From: JACVRW01 sp963716215
Lineage (GTDB): Bacteria > Actinomycetota > Thermoleophilia > Solirubrobacterales > Thermoleophilaceae
DNA: 64,000 bases
Direction: 5' to 3'
NCBI GenBank assembly: GCA_963716215.1
Contig: OY970298.1
Span: 3,720,001-3,784,000 of the forward strand
The notes beneath the pieces are model-generated. The model did not search any database. It was not told the DNA's origin and saw nothing but the letters and a program-made list of their open reading frames with translations. Shown here piece by piece: positions 47,397 through 55,001 of this stretch (within the stretch, counting starts at the first letter, position 1; each line of letters begins with the position of its first letter). A program made the position numbers and the translations under genes.

Positions 47397-48261
47397 GGCG
47401 GGCCGCGAACTCCCCGATCACCTCGGCCAGCCGCTCCGGCTGGTCCTCCGGCGAGAACGTACGGGCCCCCTCGATCGGCGCCGAGCGCGCCCCCGGAATC
47501 ACCCGCGCCAGCCGCTCGCCGTGCGCGGGCGGGAAGAAGCGGTCCTTCTGAGACCACGCGATCAGCGCGGGCCGGTCCCATGCGGCCAGCTTGGCCGCCG
47601 CGTCGAGCGTGTACGCCGGGTCGAGGCCTCCGAGCAGCTTGCGCACGTCGCGACGAATCGGGCCGCGGGTGAGCACCGGCAGCACGTAGGAGTCCTCCGC
47701 CTCGCGGTCGATTGGCCCGTTGGTGAGCCAGCCGTAGGCGATCGGTAGCCGGCGCAACGCCGGCAAGCGCAGCGCGCCGAACGCCAGCGGGATCGCGCCC
47801 GGGATGCGCGCCGGCGCCAGCACGATGCGGAAGAAGCGCGGCGGGAAGTTGTCGAACGCGTCGCACGAGGTCAGCGCCAGCGCACCGATCCGCTCCGGCC
47901 GCGTGACCGCCAGGATCTGGGACAGGCCGCCGCCGGTGTCGTTGCCCACCAGCGTCACGTCGCTCAGCCGGAGCTCCTCCAGCGAATCCGCGATCAGGTC
48001 CACCAGGGCCGGCGGTCGCAGGTCGGCGTCCTTGGCCATCGGCTCGAGGTGCGAGCCGAGCGGCAGGTCGAGCGTCACGCGCGTGTAGCCCTGCAGGCGC
48101 GGCACGACCTTGCGCCACAGGTTGGCGTTCACGAGCGCGCCGTGCACGAACACGATCGGCGGTCCCTCGCCGGTCACGTGGGCGCGGACGCGGCGCCCAC
48201 CGCCGAGCTGCAGCGTCCGCGCCGGCCCGAGGTCGGGGGAGCGCCAGTCGGCCGCGCCCAT
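47389..48261 (-). CDS. Alpha/beta hydrolase with unusual catalytic site
   Basis: 290-residue alpha/beta hydrolase. The oxyanion motif FVHGALVNANLW is near 38-49 and the nucleophile elbow is GNDTGG with Asp108, as in haloalkane dehalogenases and epoxide hydrolases. A charged region around SQKDRFFPPAHGE supplies a possible acid. The usual C-terminal catalytic His is absent: the expected position reads GARTFSPEDQPE. Activity may differ or be lost. ATG 48261 overlaps the upstream oxidoreductase stop by one base (TGATG), so the two are coupled. Confidence 0.85.
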   Translation of the reverse strand: MGAADWRSPDLGPARTLQLGGGRRVRAHVTGEGPPIVFVHGALVNANLWRKVVPRLQGYTRVTLDLPLGSHLEPMAKDADLRPPALVDLIADSLEELRLSDVTLVGNDTGGGLSQILAVTRPERIGALALTSCDAFDNFPPRFFRIVLAPARIPGAIPLAFGALRLPALRRLPIAYGWLTNGPIDREAEDSYVLPVLTRGPIRRDVRKLLGGLDPAYTLDAAAKLAAWDRPALIAWSQKDRFFPPAHGERLARVIPGARSAPIEGARTFSPEDQPERLAEVIGEFAARPS

Positions 48262-49202
48262 CAGGGCACCAGCACGATCTTGCCCAGCTTCCCCCCGGCC
48301 TTGAAGCGCTCGTAGGCCTGCTCGGCGTCGTCGAGCGGGAAGCTGGCGGCGATCGGCACCGTCAGGCGGCCCGCCTCGAACAGCGGCAACACCTCCTTCT
48401 CCATGAGCCGCGCGGCGATCGCCTTCTCCTCGAGTGGCCGGGCGCGCAGCGTGGAGCCGTGGATGCGGGCGCGCTTACCCATCAAGGCCACCAGGTTGAT
48501 CTCGGTCACCGGGCCCGTCCCGCCCACGCCGATGATGCAGATGCGCCCACCGGTCGCGAGCGCCTTCAGGTTGTCCGCCAGGTTCGAGGCGCCGACCAGC
48601 TCGAGCACGACGTCGAACGGCCCGTGCTCGGCGAACCCCTCTGGCGCGATCACGCGTGCGCCCAGCTCCTCGACCTGACCGCGGAGCTCCTCGTTGCGCA
48701 CGGTGGCGGTCACGCGCGCGCCGGCCGCGCGCCCGAGTTGCACGGCGGCCGTACCCACCCCCCCGGCGGCGCCATGCACGAGCAGATGCTCCCCCGGGCG
48801 CAGCCCCGCCTGGGTGAAGACCGCGTCGTGGGCAGTGGTGAAGACCTCGGGGACCCCGCCGGCGGCGGCCCAGTCGAGCTCGGCGGGCACGGGCATCGCG
48901 GCGCGCTCGTGGACGGTGGCCAGCTCGGCCTGCCCACCACCGCCGACGACCGCCATCACGCGGTCGCCGAGCTGGAAGCGCCCGGCGCCGGGGCCGAGCC
49001 CTGTGACCTCCCCGGCCAGCTCGAGCCCGGGGATGTCGGCCGGCGAGCCCGGCGGGGCCGGGTAGGCGCCGCGCAGCTGGAGCATGTCGGCGCCGTTTAG
49101 GCCGGCGGCTCGCACAGCCACCAGCAGCTCTCCGTGCCCGGGCTCGGGGTCCGGCCGCTCCTCCACCGCAAGCTGCTCGTCCTGGATCGTCACGGCCCGC
49201 AC
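48261..49202 (-). CDS. Zinc-independent quinone oxidoreductase-like MDR protein
   Basis: 313-residue medium-chain reductase of the NADPH:quinone oxidoreductase group. AAGLNGADMLQLRGAYP and the nucleotide-binding LLVHGAAGGVGTAAVQLGRA are typical of this family (PIG3-like). The structural and catalytic zinc ligands of alcohol dehydrogenases are absent. GTG 49202 has a minus-strand TAGATT 7 nt upstream. Co-transcription with an alpha/beta hydrolase suggests joint action on an electrophilic or carbonyl substrate, not defined further. Confidence 0.9.
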   Translation of the reverse strand: MRAVTIQDEQLAVEERPDPEPGHGELLVAVRAAGLNGADMLQLRGAYPAPPGSPADIPGLELAGEVTGLGPGAGRFQLGDRVMAVVGGGGQAELATVHERAAMPVPAELDWAAAGGVPEVFTTAHDAVFTQAGLRPGEHLLVHGAAGGVGTAAVQLGRAAGARVTATVRNEELRGQVEELGARVIAPEGFAEHGPFDVVLELVGASNLADNLKALATGGRICIIGVGGTGPVTEINLVALMGKRARIHGSTLRARPLEEKAIAARLMEKEVLPLFEAGRLTVPIAASFPLDDAEQAYERFKAGGKLGKIVLVP

Positions 49203-49209
49203 GGGCGGG

Positions 49210-49215
49210 AATCTA
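49210..49215 (-). promoter_or_regulatory. Leaderless-type -10 of the oxidoreductase/hydrolase operon
   Basis: Minus-strand TAGATT (49215-49210) ends 7 nt before GTG 49202. Confidence 0.45.
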
Positions 49216-49272
49216 CCCAGTGCGGAACGTGCGCTTTCCCTCCGCTCGTGGTACTAGGTTGTCTTGGCCGCG

Positions 49273-50085
49273 ATGAAGGCACTCTCCGCCATCTCGCCCG
49301 GGTCGCGCCCTCCGCTGTGGCGGGAGGCCCGCTTCGGCCTAGAGGCCGCTGCCCTCCTGCGCGATCCGATCCTGCGCGGCGAGGGGCTCTGCGACGGTCG
49401 CGGGCGACCGGTGCTGCTCGTGCCTGGGTTCCTGGCCGGTGACACCTCGCTGGCGCCGATGGCCGACTGGCTCCGCCGCGCCGGCTTTCGCGCCGCCAAG
49501 GCGGGGATGCGCGCCAACGTCGCCTGTTCGGGCGCGGCGCACGACCGGCTCGAGCAACGGCTGGAGCGCGTCGTCGCGGAGCAGGGCCAGCGGGCGGTGG
49601 TGATCGGGCAGAGCCGCGGCGGCAGCATGGCCAAGGTGCTCGCCGCCCGTCGACCCGACCTGGTCTGCGGGCTGGTCACGCTCGGCTCCCCGCACGTGGA
49701 TCCGCTCGCGGTGCATCCGCTTGTCCGGCTACAGGTGGAGACGGTCGGCCGGCTCGGGTCGCTCGGCGCGCCCGGGCTGTTCAAGCGTTCGTGCCTGGTG
49801 GGCGACTGCTGCGCATCCTTCTGGGAGACGCTCGCGGGACCGCTGCCCACCGGGGTCGGCTTCGTAGCCGTGTACTCGCGTAGCGACGGCGTGGTCGACT
49901 GGCACGCCTGCCTGGACCCGTGCGCGGACGAGCACGTCGAGATCCGCGCCTCCCACTGCGGCATGGCCGTCAGCCCCGCGGCGTGGCGCGCCGTGGCCGG
50001 GGCGCTCGATCGCTTCGGCCGGGCTGAAGCGCCGCGACGGCCGGCAAAACGGCAGCGAGTGCGCAACCTCAGGCGAGTGGCCTAG
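49273..50085 (+). CDS. Alpha/beta hydrolase, lipase-like
   Basis: 270 residues. The nucleophile elbow is GQSRGG with Ser in the middle, and RPVLLVPGFLAGDTSLAPMA supplies the oxyanion region. A DEHVEIRASHCGMAV stretch probably carries the catalytic His; the acid is likely the Asp in YSRSDGVVDW. Several Cys (LVGDCCASFW) are unusual. ATG 49273 is chosen; a TTG at 49264 is in frame and a TAGGTT hexamer lies just upstream. The basic tail (RRPAKRQRVRNLRR) may bind acidic surfaces. Ester substrate unknown. Confidence 0.8.
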   Translation: MKALSAISPGSRPPLWREARFGLEAAALLRDPILRGEGLCDGRGRPVLLVPGFLAGDTSLAPMADWLRRAGFRAAKAGMRANVACSGAAHDRLEQRLERVVAEQGQRAVVIGQSRGGSMAKVLAARRPDLVCGLVTLGSPHVDPLAVHPLVRLQVETVGRLGSLGAPGLFKRSCLVGDCCASFWETLAGPLPTGVGFVAVYSRSDGVVDWHACLDPCADEHVEIRASHCGMAVSPAAWRAVAGALDRFGRAEAPRRPAKRQRVRNLRRVA

Positions 50086-50139
50086 CGCGAAAGCGGCGCG
50101 CTGTGGCGCGCCACCCAGACCGCATGTATATGTGGTGAC

Positions 50140-51321
50140 GTGCCTCAGAGCGCGGTTCTGACTCAGTCGGCGCTCCGGGGTTGCGTGAGCGTTTCGACCA
50201 ACCTTGACTCCCTCGCGTACGAATGGGAGGAGCTTGCCGAGCGGATCGACGGCTCTCCTTTCCTGCGTCCGGGGTGGATCCTTGCCTGGCTGCGCGCCTT
50301 CGGCACGGGCAGGCCCGAGGCGATCACCGTCCGCCGGGACGACGAGCTCGTCGCGATCCTGCCGATGCAGCGCAAGCGCGGCCGGCTGTACTCCGTCGCG
50401 AACTGGCACTCCCCCGTGTTCGGGCCGCTCGCGGCCGACGAGGAGGCTCGCGACATGCTGCTCGACGCCCTCTTCGACAGCGGCCGCCCGAGCGTCGACC
50501 TGTCCCTGCTCGACTGCGACGCCGAGCTGCTCGCCCCGATCGGCCGCGCCGCGCGCGAGTCGGGCCGGCGCGTGGTGGAGCGGGCGATCGCGGCCTGTCC
50601 GGTCGTGGACATCAGCGGCGAGTTCGAGGACTACGAGCGCGCCCTGTCGCGCAACCGCCGGCGCAGCCTGCGCCGGGGCCTGCGACAGCTGGAGGCACAC
50701 GGGACCGTCTCGTTCGACGTCCACGAGAGCTTCGAGGGTGTCGAGCACGCGCTGGAGGAGATGTTCCAGGTTGAGGCCTCGGGCTGGAAGGGCAAGCGCG
50801 GCACAGCGATCGCCTCCCGAGCCGAGACGACCGACTTCTACACCGATGTGGCGCGCTGGGCGGCGGACCGCGGCTGGCTGCGGATCGCCACGCTGCGGCT
50901 CGACGGGCGCGCGATCGCCTGCGACTACTCGCTGGAGTTCGACGGGGTGTGGTACTCGCTCAAGAGCGGCTACGACGAGGCCTACCGCGCGGCGGGCCCC
51001 GGCGCGCTCTTGCTGCGCGAGCAGCTGCGGCACTGCTTCGCCGAGCGGGTTTCGTGCCTCGAGCTGCTCGGCCAGGAGGACTCCTTCAAGCTCAGCTGGA
51101 CCGACCGGGCGTGCGAGCGCACGCGCATACAGGCCTTCGACAACAGCCCGATCGGGCTCGCGCACTGGTCGCGCGCGTCTGGTCGCGAGTGCCTGCGGCC
51201 CGCCATTCAGTGGCTCCGCCAGCGCTTCCGCGACGAGGTCGCCAGGGGCCACCACATGATCGCGTCCGCCGTAGCGACCTGGGACAAGCTCGGCCTCGAG
51301 ACCGTGGGCATCGCCGCCTAG
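50140..51321 (+). CDS. GNAT-superfamily acyltransferase (CelD/BcsL-like)
   Basis: 393-residue protein with two GNAT-like halves, as in the Acetyltransf_6/FemAB-related family linked to exopolysaccharide modification. LSRNRRRSLRRGLRQLEAHG and LRIATLRLDGRAIACDYSLE, then YSLKSGYDEAYRAAGPGALL, are characteristic. GTG 50140 is preceded by TATATG at 7 nt. Its stop shares CTAG (51318-51321) with the convergent methyltransferase. It probably acylates a sugar or peptide of the cell surface; the acceptor is unknown. Confidence 0.82.
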   Translation: MPQSAVLTQSALRGCVSVSTNLDSLAYEWEELAERIDGSPFLRPGWILAWLRAFGTGRPEAITVRRDDELVAILPMQRKRGRLYSVANWHSPVFGPLAADEEARDMLLDALFDSGRPSVDLSLLDCDAELLAPIGRAARESGRRVVERAIAACPVVDISGEFEDYERALSRNRRRSLRRGLRQLEAHGTVSFDVHESFEGVEHALEEMFQVEASGWKGKRGTAIASRAETTDFYTDVARWAADRGWLRIATLRLDGRAIACDYSLEFDGVWYSLKSGYDEAYRAAGPGALLLREQLRHCFAERVSCLELLGQEDSFKLSWTDRACERTRIQAFDNSPIGLAHWSRASGRECLRPAIQWLRQRFRDEVARGHHMIASAVATWDKLGLETVGIAA

Positions 51322-51968
51322 GCGGGCTCGAGCACGTACATCCGCAGGTAGGAGCGCGCGGCCTCGCTGCGGCGCAGGCGCAGGCGGCCCGCCGTGCGCG
51401 CGAGCCTGAAGCGGCCGGTGGCCAGCAGCCGGCCGTGCTCGGTCGGGTTGAGGTAGATCAGCCGCACCGTGCGCGGGTTGCGGTCGACGGAGGCGATCAG
51501 CCTGGCGATCACCTCGTCGAAGGTCGCCCCGCGGAACGGGTTGTACATGTAGACCACCGTGACGTCATCGGGGAGCTCATAGTGAAGTGCGTCGGACGTG
51601 ACCAGCTCGACACGTCCGCAGCGGCGTCCGCGGCGCGCGGACTCGAGGTTGCGCCGCGCGATCGCGTTGAGCTGCTCCGAGATCTCCACGCCGATTACGC
51701 GCGCGAAGGGGTAGCGGGCGGCGAGCAGCACGACCCTGCCCTTGCCCGACCCCAGGTCGACGAACACGTCGTCCCGGCCCACCTCGCCCGGCCGCAGCAT
51801 CCGCCGCAGGTCGAGCCAGCCGGACCCCTCGTAGCCCTCGCGCTCGAACTCGGGCACGTCCACGTCACGCAGCTCGACGATCCCGTCGGTCTCGATCCCG
51901 AGCGCCCGCTCGAACACCCGCAGCCCCGCGCGGCGCGCGAGGCTCGCCAGCCGGCGCAGCGTGCTCAC
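51318..51968 (-). CDS. Class I SAM-dependent methyltransferase
   Basis: 216 residues. The SAM site is VFVDLGSGKGRVVLLAARY, the acidic residue at the end of strand 2 lies in RVIGVEISEQLNAIARRN, and the YMYNPF motif resembles the NPPF-like loop. This pattern recalls DOT1-like and small-molecule methyltransferases of actinobacteria. GTG 51968 overlaps the GFA-family stop (GTGA). A paired GFA protein gives no clear pathway hint. The target, protein or small molecule, cannot be read from sequence. Confidence 0.83.
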   Translation of the reverse strand: MSTLRRLASLARRAGLRVFERALGIETDGIVELRDVDVPEFEREGYEGSGWLDLRRMLRPGEVGRDDVFVDLGSGKGRVVLLAARYPFARVIGVEISEQLNAIARRNLESARRGRRCGRVELVTSDALHYELPDDVTVVYMYNPFRGATFDEVIARLIASVDRNPRTVRLIYLNPTEHGRLLATGRFRLARTAGRLRLRRSEAARSYLRMYVLEPA

Positions 51969-52411
51969 TCGGGTGGCTTCGCGCCGCTCGGTAGGCGTTC
52001 TGGGAAGCGGGGCAGGCCGTCGTCGGGGACCGGATGCCAGGGCGGGGCGTAGTCGGTGAACTGATGGGCGCTGGGCCTGATCCCGGGATCCTCGTCGAGG
52101 GCGCCCATGCGGACCGCCTGTAGCTCGGGGCTGTCGCGATGGGTCGTGTACACGTGGCCGCCGCACTCGCCGCAGAACGACTTCACCCACCCCGCCTCCG
52201 GCGGTCGCCAGGAGCTGACGAGCTCCTCGCCGGCGGTGAGCCGGAACGTACCCGGCACCGTCACGGCGGTGACCGAGAACGCGCTGCCCGTGCGCCGCTG
52301 GCAGCGCTTGCAGTGGCAATAGACGGCGCCGAGCAGCGGCTCGGATACCTCGAAGCGCACCGCGCCGCAGAGGCAGCCGCCCGTCAGCGGGAGCTCTGGG
52401 GTCTCGGACAT
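51965..52411 (-). CDS. GFA-family (glutathione-dependent formaldehyde-activating-like) zinc protein
   Basis: 148-residue zinc-binding protein. Ligand motifs are GCLCGAVRF, YCHCKRCQRRTGSAF and SFCGECGGHVYTTH. Most GFA proteins outside proteobacteria are not formaldehyde enzymes, and the role here is unknown. ATG 52411 is 7 nt from a minus-strand TACACT. The gene leads a two-gene unit with the methyltransferase. Confidence 0.88.
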   Translation of the reverse strand: MSETPELPLTGGCLCGAVRFEVSEPLLGAVYCHCKRCQRRTGSAFSVTAVTVPGTFRLTAGEELVSSWRPPEAGWVKSFCGECGGHVYTTHRDSPELQAVRMGALDEDPGIRPSAHQFTDYAPPWHPVPDDGLPRFPERLPSGAKPPE

Positions 52412-52418
52412 GGCCGCG

Positions 52419-52436
52419 AGTGTAGGCCCGTAGCCT
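52419..52436. promoter_or_regulatory. Two divergent leaderless promoters within 32 bp
   Basis: Minus-strand TACACT (52424-52419) ends 7 nt before ATG 52411. Plus-strand TAGCCT (52431-52436) ends 7 nt before GTG 52444. Confidence 0.5.
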
Positions 52437-52443
52437 TCCGCGT

Positions 52444-53256
52444 GTGCCCTCGCGCTTCGGCCCTCTGGTGCAGCCCGAGTGGCTGCGCGACCACCTCGGC
52501 GAGCCCGGCCTGGCGGTCGTGGACTGCCGCTTCGCGCTCGGCGACCCGGATGCGGGCGAACGCGCGTGGCGGGAGGGACATGTCCCCGGCGCAGCGCACC
52601 TCGATCTCGACCGCGACCTGTCCGACCCGCCCGGGGCCGGCGGGAGGCACCCGCTCCCCGCGATCGGGCGCTTCGAGGCCGCCGCCCGGCGGGCCGGCAT
52701 CGGCACCGACGTGCGAGTGGTGGCCTACGACGAGGCCGGAGAGGGCGGGGCCGCGCGACTCTGGTGGCTGCTGCGCCACTTCGGCCACGAAGACGTCGCG
52801 GTCCTGGACGGCGGCCTGCGGACCTGGCGCCTGCGCGGCTGGGCGATCCACGAGGGATCCGAGCAGCGGCCGGCCGGCGACTTCGCCGCGCGCGCCGGCG
52901 CCGGCGACACGACCGGGCCGGAGGAGATCGAGCGCGGCGGGCTGCGGCTGCTCGACGCCCGTGCCCCGGAGCGGTTCCGCGGCGAGACCGAGCCGATCGA
53001 CCCGGTGGCCGGCCACATCCCCGGTGCGCACAACCTGCCGTCGACGACCGTGGCACCGGAGGGACGCTTCCTCGACCCCGCCAGCCTGCGCGAGCAGCTC
53101 GGCGAGCAGCCGTTCGTGGCCTACTGCGGCTCCGGCGTGACCGCCTGCACTCTGCTGGTGGCCGCCGAGCTGGCGGGCGTCGAGGCGCGCCTCTACCCGG
53201 GCTCTTGGAGCGAGTGGTCGGCGGGCGGCCGGCCTGTCGCGACCGACCCGGGGTAG
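52444..53256 (+). CDS. Tandem-domain sulfurtransferase (rhodanese)
   Basis: 270 residues with two rhodanese domains. The inactive first domain holds VVDCRFALGDPDAGERAW and the second the catalytic loop with Cys228 in YCGSGVTACT, a 3-mercaptopyruvate-sulfurtransferase-like form. It transfers sulfane sulfur to cyanide or a thiol acceptor. GTG 52444 fits the -10 spacing. The last 64 nt overlap the convergent flavin-oxidoreductase gene. Confidence 0.92.
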   Translation: MPSRFGPLVQPEWLRDHLGEPGLAVVDCRFALGDPDAGERAWREGHVPGAAHLDLDRDLSDPPGAGGRHPLPAIGRFEAAARRAGIGTDVRVVAYDEAGEGGAARLWWLLRHFGHEDVAVLDGGLRTWRLRGWAIHEGSEQRPAGDFAARAGAGDTTGPEEIERGGLRLLDARAPERFRGETEPIDPVAGHIPGAHNLPSTTVAPEGRFLDPASLREQLGEQPFVAYCGSGVTACTLLVAAELAGVEARLYPGSWSEWSAGGRPVATDPG

Positions 53257-53666
53257 TCCTCGGCGCGCCAGCACGTGCTGCTGTGCGGCTCCAGCCGCAA
53301 CAGCGGCCCTGGCGGGCGGTCCCGGCGGTACTGCGGATATTTCTCTGTCAGGGCGTCCAGGGCGGGACCGAGGGGCAGGACCGACACGGCGCCGCGCAGC
53401 TCCACCCAGGCCAGGCGCGACCAGTCGTCGTCGTAGCGGTCCACGAGCAGCGCGGCCTCGGGCCGGCGCCGCAGCCGACGCACCCGCGCCGGCTCGCCGG
53501 GGCGCTTGGGCTTGTTGTCGATGGCGATCCAGACCGCCCCCTCCCAGAGCGCGAACGTCACCGGCAGCACGCGCGGCAGGTCCTCCTCGTCGAGTAGGGC
53601 GAGGCGCGCGACGCGAGCGCCCTCCAGCATGCCGCGGGCCCACTCGGGGAGCTGCTCTAACGTCAC
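53193..53666 (-). CDS. PPOX-class, probably F420-dependent oxidoreductase
   Basis: 157-residue split-beta-barrel protein of the pyridoxamine-phosphate-oxidase/F420 group, similar to the actinobacterial TIGR03668 set. GARVARLALLDEEDLPRVLP and AVWIAIDNKPKRPGEPARVR shape the cofactor site; LEPHSSTCWRAEDYPG is the C-terminal signature. It could use F420 or flavin. GTG 53666 is preceded by TAGAGT at 6 nt, so a leaderless start is likely. A luciferase-like F420 enzyme starts on the other side 25 bp away. Confidence 0.84.
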   Translation of the reverse strand: MTLEQLPEWARGMLEGARVARLALLDEEDLPRVLPVTFALWEGAVWIAIDNKPKRPGEPARVRRLRRRPEAALLVDRYDDDWSRLAWVELRGAVSVLPLGPALDALTEKYPQYRRDRPPGPLLRLEPHSSTCWRAEDYPGSVATGRPPADHSLQEPG

Positions 53667-53672
53667 GGGCCG

Positions 53673-53678
53673 ACTCTA
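53673..53678 (-). promoter_or_regulatory. Leaderless-type -10 of the PPOX gene
   Basis: Minus-strand TAGAGT (53678-53673), within a TCTAGA palindrome, ends 6 nt before GTG 53666. Confidence 0.45.
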
Positions 53679-53691
53679 GAGAGGAACCGCC

Positions 53692-54552
53692 TTGGAAATC
53701 GCCATCGGACTCCCGACGATCATCCCCGGCGCCACCGGCACGCAGGTCGTGGACTGGGCCAGGCGTGCCGACGCGGCCGGGTTCAGCAGCCTCGCCACGA
53801 TCGACCGGCTCGTGTACGGGAACTACGAGCCGCTGACGGCGCTGGCGGCGGCGGCTGCCGTGACGGAGCGCGCCCGCCTGATGACGGCCATCGCGTTGCT
53901 GCCGTGGCGGGCCAACGCCGCGCTGGTGGCCAAGCAGGCCGCCACGGTGCACGCCCTCTCCGACGGACGCATGGTGCTCGGCGCCGCCGTGGGCGCCCGG
54001 CCCGACGACTACGAGGCCAGCGGCGTCGCGCTCGCGCAGCGGGGGCGGCGCATGGACGAGATGCTGGCCGAGATCAAGCGCCTCTGGGCGGGCGAACAGG
54101 TCGGATTCGCGGGCGGTGTCGGGCCCGACGTCTCGGCCGACCCGCCGGAGCTGATCATCGGCGGCTACGTGGATGCGGCCTTCCGGCGCGCGTCCGAGTA
54201 CGGCGACGGTTGGATCATGGGCGGCGGACCGCCCGAGGGGTTCTCACCCGCGCGCGACAAGCTCGAGGCCGCCTTCCGGGACGCGGGTCGCGACGACAAG
54301 CCACGGGCGATGGCGCTCGCCTACTTCTCCCTCGACTCCGACCCGGAGGCAGAGGCGCGCCGCTCGCTCGGCGACTACTACGCGTTCCTCGGCGAGTACG
54401 CCGACATGATCGTGGCAAGCGTGGCCAAGAGCGAGGGCGAGGTCCGCGAGCGCGTGCGCGTGTTCGAGGAGCAGGGCTGCGACGAGCTGATCCTGTTCCC
54501 GTCGTCCGCGGACCCGGGACAGGTCGAGAAGCTGGCTACGGCTGTGATGTAG
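53692..54552 (+). CDS. Luciferase-like (LLM) F420-dependent oxidoreductase
   Basis: 286-residue TIM-barrel flavin/F420 oxidoreductase. EIAIGLPTIIPGATGTQVVD, GFSSLATIDRLVYGNYEPLT and LMTAIALLPWRANAALVAKQ, with LSDGRMVLGAAVGARPDDYE, follow the LLM pattern. TTG 53692 is the start, supported by AGAGGAA about 7 nt upstream. Cofactor F420 is inferred from the actinobacterial background. Substrate unknown. Confidence 0.87.
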   Translation: MEIAIGLPTIIPGATGTQVVDWARRADAAGFSSLATIDRLVYGNYEPLTALAAAAAVTERARLMTAIALLPWRANAALVAKQAATVHALSDGRMVLGAAVGARPDDYEASGVALAQRGRRMDEMLAEIKRLWAGEQVGFAGGVGPDVSADPPELIIGGYVDAAFRRASEYGDGWIMGGGPPEGFSPARDKLEAAFRDAGRDDKPRAMALAYFSLDSDPEAEARRSLGDYYAFLGEYADMIVASVAKSEGEVRERVRVFEEQGCDELILFPSSADPGQVEKLATAVM

Positions 54553-54589
54553 CCGTTTCCGTCCACTGCGCGCGCCACGATGCGACCGC

Positions 54590-54970
54590 ATGCCTTCGGC
54601 AAAGGTCGTCATCGGCGGTGCCGCGGCCACCACGGCCGTCGGTATCCGCGTGGCGCGCTCGCTCTACTCGCGCTGGCGCCTGCTGCCGGAGGCCGACCGG
54701 CGCCGCATCGAGCCGCTCGCCGAGGACCTGAAGGGGCAGGCGTTCGCCGTGCGCGGAGCGCCCGACCGCGACCAGGCAGAGGCCAATCTGCTCGTCGCGA
54801 ACGAGACCTTCGCGGCGGCGCTGGTCGAGACCGCGGAGGCCGACCCGGAGGTCGGTCAGGACGAGGTCCACGAGCTGCGCGAGGACCTGCGCCGAGAGCT
54901 GGAACGGCTCGCAAATGCCGACATTAAGGCTTGGCGAAGCCGGCGCGAGCCGGCACCCCCACCCGGGTAG
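54590..54970 (+). CDS. Small hypothetical protein with short N-terminal hydrophobic segment
   Basis: 126 residues, not recognised. A short apolar stretch (VVIGGAAATTAVGIRVA) may be a membrane anchor; the remainder is acidic and helical (LREDLRRELERLANADIKAW) and could form a coiled coil. The C-terminal end overlaps hairpins just before the osmoprotectant operon. It lies 37 nt after the LLM gene and could be read with it. No function assigned. Confidence 0.6.
   Translation: MPSAKVVIGGAAATTAVGIRVARSLYSRWRLLPEADRRRIEPLAEDLKGQAFAVRGAPDRDQAEANLLVANETFAAALVETAEADPEVGQDEVHELREDLRRELERLANADIKAWRSRREPAPPPG
54928..54954 (+). promoter_or_regulatory. Overlapping hairpins upstream of the osmoprotectant operon
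   Basis: GGCTT-GGCG-AAGCC (54928-54941) and GCCGGC-GCGA-GCCGGC (54939-54954, GNRA tetraloop) share bases and cannot form together. They lie in the last codons of the hypothetical gene, 48 nt before the ABC operon start. They could act as a terminator or simple attenuator; no riboswitch is recognised. Confidence 0.3.
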
Positions 54971-55001
54971 CATTGCGAGCTTCCTCAGGGAAGCTCCGCC
55001 C

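Noticed and set aside
54915..55001. Upstream start of the osmoprotectant ATPase at 54915
   Set aside because: The extra residues overlap the preceding gene and hairpins and are unlike the family; TTG 55002 has a ribosome-binding site.
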